Positions 1 through 11,673 of a DNA stretch of 64,000 nt are shown one piece after another; within the stretch, counting starts at the first letter, position 1, and every line of letters starts with the position of its first letter. Source of the DNA: Sipunculus nudus (Eukaryota > Annelida > Sipuncula > Golfingiida > Sipunculidae); NCBI GenBank assembly GCA_026874595.1, contig CM049311.1, positions 46,503,676 through 46,567,675 of the forward strand. Reading direction: 5' to 3'. A program made the position numbers and the translations under genes. The notes beneath the pieces are model-generated. The model was not told where the DNA came from and did no database searches. It saw only the letters and a list, made by a program, of their open reading frames with translations.

Positions 1-622
1 ATTACATCTGTAACTGGTCAATATCTGCCAACACACCAAATTCAGGCCAATATCTGCAGGCATTGCGAAAAAATGTCTGTACATGTGTATTTGTCATGAA
101 ATTTCATATTTTTCATGAAATTTTCTATGTTCAGGAGCCGTAAAACGGTCAAAAGTAAGTCAACCGGGACGAAACGCGAACTCGATCTGTAACTGGTCTA
201 TATCTGCCCACACACCAAAAATTAGGCCTATATCTGCAGGCATTGCGAAAAAAAGTCCGTACATGTGTATCTGTCATGAATATTTCTATTTTACATGAAA
301 ATTTCTAAGTTTAGGAGCCGTAAAACGGTCAAAAGTAGGTCAACTAGGACGAAACGCGAACTTGATCTGTAACTGGTCTATATCTGTCCACACACCAAAA
401 ATCAGGCCAATATCTGCAGGCATTGCGAAAAAAAGTCATACATGTGTATCTGTCATGAATATTTCTATTTTTCATGAAACTTTCTAAGTTTAGGAGCCGT
501 AAAACAGTCAAAAGTAGGTCAACCGGGACGAAACGCGAACTCGATCTGTAACCGGTCTATATCTGCCTACACACCAAAAATCAGGCCAATATCTGTAGGC
601 ATTGCAAAAAAAAGTCCGTACA
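1..622. repeat. Tandem satellite, ~180-bp unit, ~3.5 copies
   Basis: The motif ATATCTGCAGGCATTGCG recurs at about 50, 230, 410 and (as ATATCTGTAGGC) 588, a period of 180, 180 and 179 bases. Each unit also carries AGGAGCCGTAAAAC(G/A)GTCAAA and GACGAAACGCGAACT(C/T)GATCTG. Units differ by scattered substitutions and single-base indels. The array is cut by the left window edge, so its true length is unknown. It ends at about 620, where a different repeat begins. No open frame spans it. Confidence 0.93.
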
Positions 623-629
623 ACTGTTT

Positions 630-1353
630 CATTTTGTGGCGGGGGCATAAAAATCTTTAAAAAAAAAAACGATTAAATACAGGTGGCGCCACCAGTCTGC
701 AGAAACTGATGAAATACTCAATGATCAATATCCATGCTAAGAATCATGGTGATCAATGCATTAGTTCTTCAGATACTTGAGCTTTTGTATCAAATTTTTC
801 ATTATTCTGGAGGGTACTTCATAGCCCCATAGCTCAAAGAATATTGGTAACAGAGACCTAATTCCAGGTTTCCAAAAAGAACTTTCATGGACCTCTCAGG
901 ATGTAAAGAGAGAAGATTCCAGGTCCATCGGTTACAATTTGTGCCCTGTTAACAGATGACGGCATCTTTTGAGATCTCAAAAATAGAGAAAAAAAATCTT
1001 TAAAAAAAAACGATTGAATACAGGTGGCACAACCAGTCTGCAGAAACTGATGAAACACTCCATGATCAATATCCATGCAAAGAATCATGGTCAATGCATT
1101 AGTTCTTAAGATACTTGAGCTTTTGTATCAAATCTTTCTATTTTTCTGGGGGGTACTTCGGAGCCCCATAGAATATGGGTAACAGAGACCTAATTCTAGG
1201 TTTCCAAGGAGATTTTTCATGGACCTCTCCGGATGTGAGAAGATTCTAGGTCCAGTGGTTACAATTTGTGCCCTGTTAACGAACAGACGGCCGGACGGAT
1301 GATGGACAAAGAGTGATTGCTAAAGCTCAGATGACTTACAGTCAGCTGAGCTA
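630..1353 (+). mobile_element. Right part of a hairpin-terminated non-autonomous element (GACG/AGCTCAG family)
   Basis: Two diverged ~330-bp direct units (about 683-960 and 1024-1280) share CACCAGTCTGCAGAAACTGA, GATACTTGAGCTTTTGTATC and ACAATTTGTGCCCTGTTAAC. They are followed by a short GACGG-rich tract (1286-1300) and a terminal hairpin at 1325-1351 (GCTCAG...TGACT/AGTCA...CTGAGC) ending in CTAA. The same right end occurs at 19850-19876, 61557-61583 and, reversed, at 34400-34427. No transposase-like frame is present. The left end is missing or lost at the junction with the satellite. Confidence 0.75.
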
Positions 1354-1384
1354 AAAAACATAATTGGGTGGTTCAAAAGTTATA

Positions 1385-1740
1385 GCATTCAAAAGTTACC
1401 TGATTTGACCTTGAAGATAAAATTCAAGGTCAACTGTTTTCAGATTTTTATCAAGAACTTGTGTATCAAATTTGTAGAAAGAATATGCAGTGCTTTGAAA
1501 GAAATCACATTCACAAGAAATACAATAAACAACAAAATTCATTTTGGCTGATTTGAACCAGAAGATCCAGCGCAAGGTCACCAACTCATCCAGGAATTTA
1601 GTTACTACATCTTGTGTATCAACTTTGAGGAACAAAATTTGCTATATCATAAGTTATGGGGTTCCCAATTCTTTTAATTTTAGCTAATTGACCTTGAAGA
1701 TGAAGGTCAAATTCACCAGAGCACCTGACAGAAGGTCGAG
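1385..1740 (+). repeat. Interspersed repeat with TTGACCTTGAAGAT...AAGGTCA units
   Basis: Three diverged units of roughly 150 bases begin at about 1391, 1548 and 1681. Each has TTGACCTTGAAGAT followed by AAGGTCA(A/C), then a CAAAAGTTA-like segment. The same repeat recurs at 30590-30925 and 32085-32420. The core is a near-palindrome (TTGACCTT ... AAGGTCAA), which would form everted nuclear-receptor half-sites. No coding potential. Confidence 0.7.
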
Positions 1741-2878
1741 TCTTATAAAGACTATTATAATTGCCGCTAGAGCACAATGGAAATATTTCAGCTTGACAGT
1801 GATTAATGCATCACTCAGATGATGAGTTAATTGTAGGAGGTAATGCACTTGTCAATGTGTGTTTGCCGGTATGTCTCTATGACTTCAATAAATAAATGAA
1901 TATTATATCATTTTCTTTAATATTGTTGAAAGTTGGATAAGGTTAAAACATAAATGGTAAAGTTTTTGAAATGAACACATGATTTTCTATGTTGATTGAT
2001 TCTTGTCCCCAACAAGGAAGATCACCCTACTGCCCGATCAAGTCTTAAGATACAACTAAATACTGCATGTGTGTAAATTGCAAACTCCAGTGGAAGTCAA
2101 CCTTACATCATGCCAACTGCAGGACTAAGCACTTACATTCTGGCCAAAAGAGATACCCTGTAAATCAAATGGATTTTTATATGGATAAACATTTATGAGA
2201 ACATTTCTTTCTCATTCAAGAGAAAACCTGAAACCTAAAGTCATAAATTCAGTCAGTAGAAGTTTGAGAATGTAGGAAGTAAATGACTTACTTCTCTTTG
2301 TTGATTTAATGAGTGACATTCAGAGAAAACAAAGCCATTGTTAATAAATCAGTTATATTCTATTCAGTATTTCAGTTGATATTGTACAATACTTAACTGA
2401 AAAGATGCTCCATTCATCAAACTGACTTACAACTCTGAATACATTCTTACATCATCAAAGATTTTATCTGCTGTCCCTGAAGAGCTAAACCATGATGTCA
2501 GTGAGTCCAGTGCCTGAATTTTGGTGAGTTCTGAAGTGACCTAGCTGTCAGGCCAGTTATATCTCCGGAGACACATGTGCATATATGGCACTGCAGGAAA
2601 GCATTAACTGTGCTGTGAAGGTCCTAATTGTTTAGTCCCATACACAAAAACACTGACTTATAAATATAGGTGATAACCTTTGGCATATAAGCTTAAAAAA
2701 ACACAATTTTTGTATGGAAATATCTCACCATATCATGCAGCAGACAGGACTGCTGAAAGAGCAAATTCTACAGAAGACTCAACCTTGTTTCAATGCATCT
2801 TTTTCTACAAAGTATTAGAAGTTTTCACCTTTGTCTAACACATATGCCCTCATGGAAATGTCTCCCAAAAAGAAAACA
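1741..2878. other. Unannotated AT-rich spacer
   Basis: No tandem repeat, long open frame or recognisable terminus was found. The stretch around 2470-2620 is somewhat less AT-rich, but no exon with convincing splice sites was seen. Confidence 0.5.
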
Positions 2879-4280
2879 GGTATTCAACAAGGGACTATGT
2901 GTATCTGCCGAGATCAGAGTAGTACGGATGATTTGAGCCATGGATTGAGTGGAAAGGGGAGATAGATTGAGATGTGTTGCATATTAACATGGATGTCTGC
3001 CACATAAACATTACTGAAGGTGGCACCACCTGTTATATGAAAAAGAAATTATCAAAGATGTATACATATGGAAAATTTCAGGTGGATAAGTCAAAATACT
3101 GCTGAGATATGAGTGATTTTATCCCTAGGCAGATGAACAGATGGATGCCTTGCAATAACAGTTGTTAGTTGGGCAACTAAATTTGTATAAGCCGTAGAGC
3201 GAGCTAAGTAAGATCTATAGACATGCAAAATTTCAGGTAGTCACACCTGTCCTGATCAAAATATATTAGCATTTACTGCAGCGTAAATGTAAATGTAGGT
3301 GGTGCCGCCTGCCACAAAAATCATGCAAGCTATCCAAGATGTATACATATCAAAACTGTTTGACTGATTGGGCCAAAATTTGGCATGTGTATTGATCTCA
3401 CATAGCTCCTTTTCATACGCAAAACTAGTGGCGCCACCTGCAACCATTTTTGCACAGTGTCCGTCTGTTTGTCTGTTTTGGGATAAAATCACTCATAACT
3501 CGGCAGTGGTTTGACTTATCTGCCTAAAATTTTCCAGGTTTATACATCTTGGATAGCTTTCTTGATTTTATGACAGGTGGAGCCGCCTACATTCACAGTT
3601 ATGCTGCAGACATCCAAGCTCATATCTCAGGAACTGTTTGACCTATTTGGCCAACATTTTGCATGTGTATAGATCTCACATAGCTCTTTATCAATCTTTA
3701 TGGTGGCACCACCTGCAACCATTTTTGCATAGCGTCCATCTGTTTGTCTGCCATGGGATAAAATCACTCATATCTCGGAAGTGGTTTAACTTACCTGCCT
3801 AAAATTTTGCAGGTTTATACATCTTGGATAGCTTTCTGGGTTTGTGGCAGGTGGAGCAACCTACATATAAGTTTACACTGCAGACATCCAGGCTTATATC
3901 TCGGGACTGGTGTGCTGTATCCTCCTGAAATTTTGCATGCATGTGTATAGATGTCACATAGCTCTTTATCATACACAAAACTGGAGGCGCCACCTGCAAC
4001 CATTTTTGCACAGCGTCCGTCTGTTTGTCTTCTGTGGGATAAAATCACTCATATATAAGTAGTGGTTTGACTTTTTGCATATTTATACAATTTAAACAGC
4101 TTTCTGGATTTTGTGGTAGGTGTCACAACCTACATACACATTTTGGCTGCAGACATCCATGCTAATATGCAACACACCTCATATTCTATTTCCCCTTGCC
4201 ACTAAATCCATGCCTCACTTCACTCTCACTCTGATTTTGGCAGATACATGTAGTCACTTGTCGACAACCTGTATTCTAGT
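2879..4280. mobile_element. GGTGGCGCCACC-family element, copy A (inverted ends)
   Basis: The left end (GTATTCAACAAGGGACTATG, then GTATCTGCCGAGATCAGAGT) and the right end (reverse complement of GTTGTCGACAAGTGACTACA and ATGTATCTGCC) are the same ~130-bp terminal segment in opposite orientation. Copies B and C have this segment at one end only. Between them, half-palindromic units alternate: GGTGG(C/A)(G/A)CCACC, TGCAACCATTTTTGCACAG, TCTGTTTGTCTG, AAAATCACTCATA. Copy A therefore looks like a head-to-head rearrangement of two family members. No coding frame. Confidence 0.75.
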
Positions 4281-4999
4281 TATTTCATGTATCTTGCAGC
4301 AAATTCTGCACAAACCTTCAGAACTGTCACGTCTGATTATTTAATAAGAACAAGCAAACAGAATGTTTGTATGTGTGTGTGTGGCATGGGGGTGTATAAA
4401 GTCTTTTTCCTGTGCATGGTTTTCATTGCAACAGAGATGATAAAGAACTCTAAATATATCACTGCAATTAACTTAAGTAAACTTAACATTATTCTGCTTG
4501 TTTAAATGGTACCTTCCTTTTTTTTTAGCTGATAATGTATTCTAAGTTGTTTCTGAATAATTAAGAAACTAGGCAAAGATGACATACCTGTTGAAATGTT
4601 TCAACAACTGGAGTTTTCTGTATAATTCAAGTGTTATTACACTGAGTATCAATTACATTTCAGGGACATTTTACATGTTTTTATGTGTATATTTGTTTAA
4701 ATAACCCTGGAAGATTGTCTAAGAGATTATTTCATTATTTTCATTGTCTTACTCTTTTAAACATGTTCTTCTCAATATAAGACCCAAATTCTAGACATCG
4801 AGAGAACTGAAAGTTTTATGCACTTGTTCTTAAAATGTTCTTGCTAAATATGGTTGAATGTTGAATTTAAGATCTGTATCTGTATACAAACAAGGGAAAA
4901 ACATAGGCAAGAAACAAGCAAGATTAAAAATGTTGAGGTGTGACAAAAAGAGCATTAAATTGCATGAAATTTGAACTCATTTTAACTCCAACATATAAC
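4281..4999. other. Unannotated AT-rich spacer
   Basis: A short (TG)n run lies at about 4370-4384. Nothing else recognisable was seen. Confidence 0.5.
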
Positions 5000-6122
5000 T
5001 AGAATACAGGTAGTCGACAAGCGACTACGTGTATTTGCCTAAATCAGAGTGGAACGGGTGAAGTGAGGCATGGATTGAGTGGCAAGGGGAAATAGAGTGA
5101 AGTGTTGCATATTAGCATGGATGTCTGCAGCCAAATGGTGTATGTAGGTTGCGCCACCCACCACAAAATCCAGAAAGCCATCCAAGTTGTATACATATGC
5201 AAAATTTGAGGCAGATAAGTCAAACCACTATATGTTTATGAGTGATTTTAGCCCGTGGCAGACAAACAGATGTACGCTGTGCAAAAATGGTTGAAGGTGG
5301 CGCCACCAGTTTTGCGTATGATAAAGAGCTATGTGAGAACTATACACATGCAAAACTTTGGCCAAATCGGTCAAACAGTTCCCAAGATATAAGCTTTGAT
5401 GTCTGCTGCATAAACTAGAATGCAGGTGGCGCCACCTGTCATAAAATAAAGAGAGCTGTCGGGAATGTATAAACCTGCAAAATTTTAGGCAGATATGTCA
5501 AACCACTGCCGAGATATGAGTGATTTAATCCCATGGCAGACAAACAGACGGGAGCTGTGCAAAAATGGCTGCAGGTGGCGCCACCAGTTTTGCGTATGAC
5601 AAAGAGCTATGTGAGATCTATACACATGCAAAATTTGGCCCAATCGGTCAAACAGTTCCCGAGATATGAGCTTGGATGTCTGCAGCGTAAACGTGAATGT
5701 AGGTGGCGCCACCTGTCATAAAATCAGAAAAGCTATCCAGGATGTATACGCATGCCAAATTTCAGGTGAATTAGTCAAATCGCTGCAGAGATATGAGTGA
5801 TTTTAACCCAAGGCAGACGAACAGATGGACACTGTGCAAACATGGTTGCAGGTGGCGCCATTATTTTTTGTGCATGTTATAAAGCTCTCCAAGGGCTACA
5901 TTTGTGCAAAAAAATTTTCCTGATCCGTCAAACGTTTCCCGAGATATGTGGGTTTATGTAAACAAAATCGGGGCGCAGCAGTTCACATGTGACCCGAACA
6001 TAATCCCGGGTTTCATAAAATTCCGCCCAGCGGTTACGGAGGAGTTCTCTGGACACCTACGCGGCGGCGGCAGCGTGCAGCTGAAAACATAGTATCCGCA
6101 AAACTCTGTTTTGGCGGATACA
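5000..6122 (+). mobile_element. GGTGGCGCCACC-family element, copy B
   Basis: The left end is ACTAGAATACAGGTAGTCG with a perfect 7-bp stem hairpin at 5011-5029 (GTAGTCG-acaag-CGACTAC), then TGTATTTGCCTAAATCAGAGT. The right end is a hairpin at 6093-6120 (TATCCGC...GCGGATA, with inner AAAAC/GTTTT). The left subterminal TGTATxxGCCTAAATCAGAGT is an imperfect inverted copy of the right end. The interior has alternating units around GGTGGCGCCACC palindromes (for example 5574-5585 and 5702-5713) with TGCAAAAATGG and GAGATATGAG(T/C). No transposase. Confidence 0.85.
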
Positions 6123-6483
6123 ATTAGACAGCCCTTCCTTCCTTAATAGTTATTTCAGGAAAGTACACATTCCTACCCTGACAGTTCCTTCAATTACAAT
6201 GACCCTTACTGCCCTGTTATATTTATGAAGTTACCCTTTCCTACCCTACCAATGCCCCTTCCAATTTGTTATGGTACTTAGGTACACTTTAAAATTTACT
6301 ATTCCAAATATATATCTGACTTTCAAAATATTTATATTTGTAGGAGCAAGTTCTCTGGAGTAACTCTGTAATACACTTTCATGAGTTTAGCTAAACAAAA
6401 ACATTCTGTCTGTTAATCTCACAATCCTAGCTATCTTTTACTGCAAAAGTTTAATTTTTAAATTTAGGCATTCTGCATTTAAA
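6123..6483. other. Unannotated spacer
   Basis: AT-rich single-copy-looking DNA between two repeats. A few CCTACCCT-like short motifs occur (6172-6250). No gene signal. Confidence 0.5.
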
Positions 6484-8295
6484 CAAGTCACTCATGGGCC
6501 ATGATGCTCGGTTGAGTTTGACATACAGGAGATGCATGTATTAATTATGATCTGGTGAAAAATATTTTAAAAACCTTGAACAATGGATAAAATGACTTCC
6601 AGATTGCTAAAAATCAGGCGTTTTGTCTATAGGCCTTAGAAAATAGGATACAGCAACCTTATTTAGTCTTTCCAAGAAGTGGTTTCCCAGAACTACCTAG
6701 ATGCTAAGGTCTATGTCCAACTGCTACTATTTGTGTCCATCTAGCAGAATATCACAGAATATAGGGAAAATAGCTAGGTCACAGTGACCTTATTTAGTGT
6801 TCATATAAGGAAGGGCCCTCCCTGCATCTTAATTAAATTAGAAGTTTCTAGGTTCAATTGCACCAGTTGTGTCCATCTGACTTATAAAGGATGCTACAAT
6901 CATGTTCTATCACATGGCTCACAGAATATAGTCTCAGTGACCTTATTTTGTTTTCTAAGGATACATTTTAATCACATTTCTGGATCCAACATTTAAGATT
7001 ATGGAACATCCAACTTTCTGGCCCAGGTGCTCAAAATTAGGTTTTCCTCTCATACCTCACAGAATATAGGGCATCATGGTGTTAAAAGAGATTTGCCCAA
7101 GACCTCCTTGAATTTTAAGTTAGAAGGTTCTAGGTCCAACTGTTATGATTTGTGCCTATCTAAATTTGACAGTACTAAAATCATGTTTTTTCCAATAGCT
7201 CACAGAATATGTCACAGTGACCTAATTTCAAGTTTTAAAAGAGACATGCAAGGAACTTCCTGGATTCTACATTAGAAGGTTCTGGGTCCAACAGTTACAT
7301 TGTGCCCTGTGTGACTGTCTCGGTGTTCAGAATCATGTTGTTTGCCAGTAGCTATAGCTAGCTCATAGTTTAAAGGTCACCATGACATCATTTCAGGTAA
7401 CCAAGGAGACCTGTAAAAGACTTTCGTAGATGACATGTTAAAAGATTTCCAGGAAAATGGATATTATTAGTACCCTGTCTTGAATGGGGGATAAAATAAA
7501 GGTTTTGGTCCATAGCGCAGAATACAGGGTCACAATGACTTAATTTGTGTTACAAAATTCAATAGGCAAGTAGATGTGACTTGTGCCCATAATGCATTCA
7601 GGGTGCTCAAATGACATCTTTTTCCTATAGCTCGAAGAATACAGTCAAAATACAGGTAACTTAATTTATTTCATGTTTGCATGGACAATTGCAAAGGATA
7701 GCCCTGAATGTTAATTAAATTATTCTAGGCCAATTTGTGCCCTGTCTGACTGTCTTGGTGCTCAAAATCATGTTTTGGCCCATAGGTCCCCCAATTTAGG
7801 TCACCATGACCTAATTTCAGGTTTCCAAAGATATTTGCCCAGAACTTTCCTGAATGTTGTGTAAGAAGACTCTAGGCCTTACAGATACAATTTGTGCCCA
7901 TCTGAGGTAGTTGAATATAGGTCACCTTGACCTAATATCTGGTTTCAAAGGAGATTTGCCTTGGACCTTTAGAAGATTCTAGGCCAAACAGATACAATTT
8001 ATACCCATATGACATTCAGGGAGCTCATTTAACATCTTTTTCCTGTAGCTTGCTGAATATAAGTCAGAGTGACTTAATTTCATGTTTGAATGGACATTTG
8101 TGAAGGACCTCCCCGAATGTAACTGAGCCAAATGGATACAATTTGTGCCCCATCTGACTGTCTGGGTGATCAAAATAATGTTTCTGCCTGTAGCTCATAG
8201 AATATATATTATAGTTGTTATGGAACCTAATATATACAGATCACATGTGAGATGAACACAAAATTTTGTAATGGAGATAAAAAAAAATCAGATTC

Positions 8296-9008
8296 TGTAA
8301 CACTAGGCAGCGTGAAATGTCTAGGGGAATGAATGAAGAAGTCAGTAGTTTTTTGTTAACAAATAACCATAATTTATTCTTAAAACAACCCTAACATTAC
8401 AATACACTTAATCAATACAATTATACAGTAAAACAGCGGTATAACAACAAATCAATACAATCACACAGTAAAATACACAAAGTGCACAGTACCTGGTTAC
8501 CATCACCGTCATAACGATAAGTTCTTTAAATGTATGCTCCAGGAGAATGAGAGTCCAGTGTAAAGCTCTTGTAACAATCCAGAAAGTAAACTGAAGTCCA
8601 AATGCACAAAATCCAGGAGAAAGTCTGAAAATAAATATATAATTGCCGCACTAGTCGGATAAGGTCCCAGAAACTGACACACACTTCTGCGTCCGCTGAA
8701 AATCTTCTCTGCTGCTCTCTCGGCTCTAAAACACAGCCCCTTTATATACTCTTCACCCCAAGCTGCGAATTTTCCACTTTTCGAACAGTGTTAAAGATCT
8801 AACACAACACAGTAAACACGCGTTACAGGAATCATCTAGAAGAACATCCCCGTGCGTGTCTCTACATACCAGGGTCCACACGACTCATGACCAGGCAAGA
8901 AAGCCAAAGGCTAGCATGACAACGAGAGTTCAACCAGTATGGATTAAACTGCGAATGTAACAAACGGCCCGGCGAGGGTGTCACAACACGAGTTATGCCC
9001 GTGTCACA
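8296..9008 (-). mobile_element. Solo LTR-like insertion, 713 bp
   Basis: Read on the minus strand, the block starts TGTGACACGGGCATAACTCG and ends TGCCTAGTGTTACA, giving TG...CA ends. It contains a TATATAAAGG box at about 8737-8746, a following GAGAGAGCAGCAGAG leader typical of a transcription start region, and an AATAAA signal near 8370. Its base composition (higher GC, CpGs) differs from the surrounding element. This is the order expected in an LTR: U3 with TATA box, R, then polyA signal. A clear 4-6 bp target duplication was not found, and no internal retroviral domain is present in the window, so the solo-LTR call is an inference. Confidence 0.6.
8737..8746 (-). promoter_or_regulatory. TATA box of the LTR-like insertion
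   Basis: The minus strand reads TATATAAAGG within a GC-richer context, followed ~35-60 bases downstream by AGAGCCGAGAGAGCAGCAGA. It is consistent with a pol II core promoter inside the LTR-like block. Confidence 0.45.
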
Positions 9009-9645
9009 CAATAAAAAGAACACCTGTAACATAGTCACCATGACCCATAATTTCAGGTTTCCGAGAAGATTTGCCTAGAAGATGTTGCGTTTAAAGATTT
9101 AGACAAGATACAATTTGTGCCCATCTGACAATCACAGTGCACATTTGACATCTTAGGTTGCACAATATAGGTCACGGTGAACTAAATTCATGTTTGCAAG
9201 AAAATTTGCCCAGGACCCCCAATAAGATATAACATAAGAATATTCTAGGTATAATGAATACAATTTGTGCCCCGTCTAACTGTCTGGGCGCTCGAAATCA
9301 TATTCTTGGTCATACAGACCTATATCATTTGTACCCATATATGACATTCAGGGTGCTCAAATGACATCTTCTCCTATAGGTCACAGAATGTAGGTCACTG
9401 TGACCAAATTTCATGTTTCTACGGACATTTGCCCAGGACCTCCCTGAATGTTAACTTGGAAGGTTCTGGGCCAAATGGATATAATTTGTGCTCTGTCTGA
9501 CTGTCTGGTTGTTTTTGGCCTATAGGTCGCAGAATATAGGTCACCATGACCTATTTTCAGATGATTACAGTGACCATCCCTCTTTGCTCAAAAGTGGGAG
9601 GATCTATAACCCCCTTCACCCTCCCCCCTGTATTGAGACCCCTGG

Positions 9646-9795
9646 ATAATTTACTGTTAGCATTTATGAAATGTTACTCTAAGCATTAATGAAATGATAC
9701 TGTGAGCATTAATGAATTGTTACTGTTAGCATTAATGAAATGTTACAGTCAGCATCAATGAAATGTGTCCGTTAGCATTAATGAGATGTTATCAC
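9646..9795. repeat. Minisatellite, ~24-25-bp unit, ~6 copies
   Basis: The unit is (A/G)TTACTGTTAGCATTAATGAA. Six imperfect copies run from about 9648 to 9790, differing mainly in the TACTG/CAGTC segment. Confidence 0.85.
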
Positions 9796-9826
9796 AGGTT
9801 TGATTTCTCTGTGCCACCTGTCATCA

Positions 9827-9882
9827 GGATAATGCATACATATTCATACTCATCAGGATAATGCATACATATTCATACATCA
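9827..9882. repeat. Two-copy tandem repeat, 28-bp unit
   Basis: CATCAGGATAATGCATACAT followed by ATTCATAC is repeated twice head to tail with near identity. Confidence 0.85.
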
Positions 9883-10605
9883 ATTAAAACTCCACCACCC
9901 ATTTAATCATTACATCAATACAATACAGCAATCTGGTGAAGAATAATTCATTGAGCCAGAGTCCTTCGTTTGGTGTAATAAACCATGTTGTTCTTAACGC
10001 ATGCTGCGCTCCGCCTGGATACAGGATAATGTGTCTGGTTGTAATGTGCAGTGAGCTGTTGGCAGCTGAGATGACTGAGAACCAGGGACTGCCCCCTCAG
10101 TGATCAGTGATTGTTTTGTCCAGCTGGTTATTGTTGTCCAGATGGGATAAAGGTAGGTGAACTATGTGTGGTGATGCTGACACTGATAGCAGTTCCGTTT
10201 CTCCAGCCCTTACAGCGCCAGCCTACAATCAACCACTCAATCAAACAACAAGTTGGATCCTGACTCTATCTCAGCTAGACCTTTTTTTCTTGTGATCACA
10301 TTTTTTTTATTCCTATAGCACTCCTCCAACAGACAGCCTGAGAAAATTATATAACCATGCATCCTTTACTCTACATGATATTCTGCTTGGTTTAAAAATA
10401 TGCCACACTGTGATGTATTTCATAAATTAACATATTTAACTAAGTTAATTATTTCTCATGTTATCAACAGATATTCACATCCTTAGGCTTTACATTCAAG
10501 ATCCAGACTGAGAACACAAACTGGTTCACCAAGTGCCTCAGTGACAAATTATGACTTCTGGAATTTTTTAGGTTTACTGAATTGGACATTTAAACACAGT
10601 TAAGA
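9883..10605. other. Single-copy block with possible regulatory character
   Basis: 9960-10240 is GC-richer than its surroundings and non-repetitive. It contains GCAGCTGAG, CCAGCTGGTTATTGTTGTCC and CAGATG (E-box and SOX-like ATTGTT motifs) plus a CTGATCAGTGATTG-like palindromic stretch. No exon could be supported. Motif matches this short occur by chance, so the enhancer idea is only a hypothesis. 10260-10605 is ordinary AT-rich DNA. Confidence 0.25.
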
Positions 10606-11175
10606 TGCAGATATGGGATTGATTATGACAACACTGTTTTTCAGGTCATATCCCATCATTTCCTCAGATCTGGGACTGATCATGACAACACTGTTTTTCA
10701 GGTCATATCCCATCATTTCCTCAGATCTGGGATTGATTATGACAACACTGTTTTTCAGGTCATCTTTCATCATTTCCTCAGATCTGGGATTGATTATGAC
10801 AACACTGTTTTTCAGGTCATCTTTCATCATTTTCTCAGATCTGGGATTGATTATATCAACACTGTTTTTCAGGTCATCTTTCATCATTTCCTCAGATCTG
10901 GTATTGATTATGACAACACTGTTTTTCAGGTCATCTTTCATCATTTCCTCAGATCTGGGATTGATTATGACAACACTGTTTTTCAGGTCATCTTTCATCA
11001 TTTCCTCAGATCTGGGATTGATTATGACAACACTGTTTTTCAGGTCATCTTTCATCATTTCCTCAGATCTGGGATTGATTATGACAACACTGTTTTTCAG
11101 GTCATCTTTCATCATTTCCTCAGATCTGGGATTGATTATGACGACACTGTTTTTCAGGTCATCTTTCATCATTTT
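10606..11175. repeat. 57-bp minisatellite, ~10 copies, open on both strands
   Basis: The unit TCTGGGATTGATTATGACAA + CACTGTTTTTCAGGTCAT + CTTTCATCATTTCCTCAGA (57 bases) repeats about ten times with high identity. The first copies carry CATATCCCATCATT instead of CATCTTTCATCATT. Because 57 is a multiple of three, a frame stays open on each strand: 11172-10600 minus (190 codons, 19-residue unit MMKDDLKNSVVIINPRSEE) and 10613-11179 plus (188 codons). Differences between copies change amino acids as readily as not, and no flanking exon was found. It is treated as a minisatellite. A coding repeat on the minus strand is not excluded. Confidence 0.9.
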
Positions 11176-11673
11176 GTAAGGCCTGAAAATTGTAAATCAA
11201 ATACTGAAGACATATGCAGGAGTCAACATTTATTTGGCTTTTGTACTAGCTATGAAATTTTGTATGAAAGATTGTATTTAAAGGGTCATTTTTTTGTTAA
11301 AGGATAGGTCCTTGGCCTGTTGGTGGCACTGTCTATTGAATGATGATGAAGATATCCAGACAATAAAAATTATATGTTATTATTAAACCTCCAGGCTTCA
11401 GCTCTTTAGACCAACCCCATAATCAACCATTAGAATAAGTCCTACCCCTAGTACAATGTACAGGAAAGTTATCTTTATTATGTTTTGCTGATACATTGAA
11501 CATGTTGAGTTTATTCATAGTGTCTCCTGCTACTCCCTGTTATGAAAGCTATTCCAAGGTTAATAATAATTATTTTAAAATTATTCCATCCCAGGTTAAC
11601 AGACATAATATTTCAGTCAACATAAAACAATACACTACACATCAGTATACTTCATTAACAAAATGATTTAATA
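11176..11673. other. Unannotated AT-rich spacer
   Basis: No repeats, hairpin ends or convincing exon signals were seen. Confidence 0.5.

Larger units (their letters stand above)
6484..9560 (+). mobile_element. Long iterated-unit element of the hairpin family (interrupted)
   Basis: The left end at 6484 (CAAGTCACTCATGGGCCATG, then ATGCTCGGTTGAG) matches other family left ends. The interior is about ten diverged units of ~170-280 bases. Each has ATAG(C/G)TC(A/G)CAGAATATAGGTCA, (C/T)AGTGACCT(T/A)ATTT, GGAGATTTGCCCAGGACC, TTCTAGGTCCAA and ACAATTTGTGCCC. An LTR-like insertion occupies 8296-9008. No right-end hairpin is present, so the element is right-truncated near 9560. Related units occur at 15720-17046, 42777-43258 and, reversed, at 34500-35330. 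Confidence 0.72.

Noticed and set aside
10613-11179. Plus-strand 188-codon frame over the 57-bp repeat
   Set aside because: The frame is open only because the unit length is a multiple of three. The minus strand is equally open and nothing favours the plus strand.
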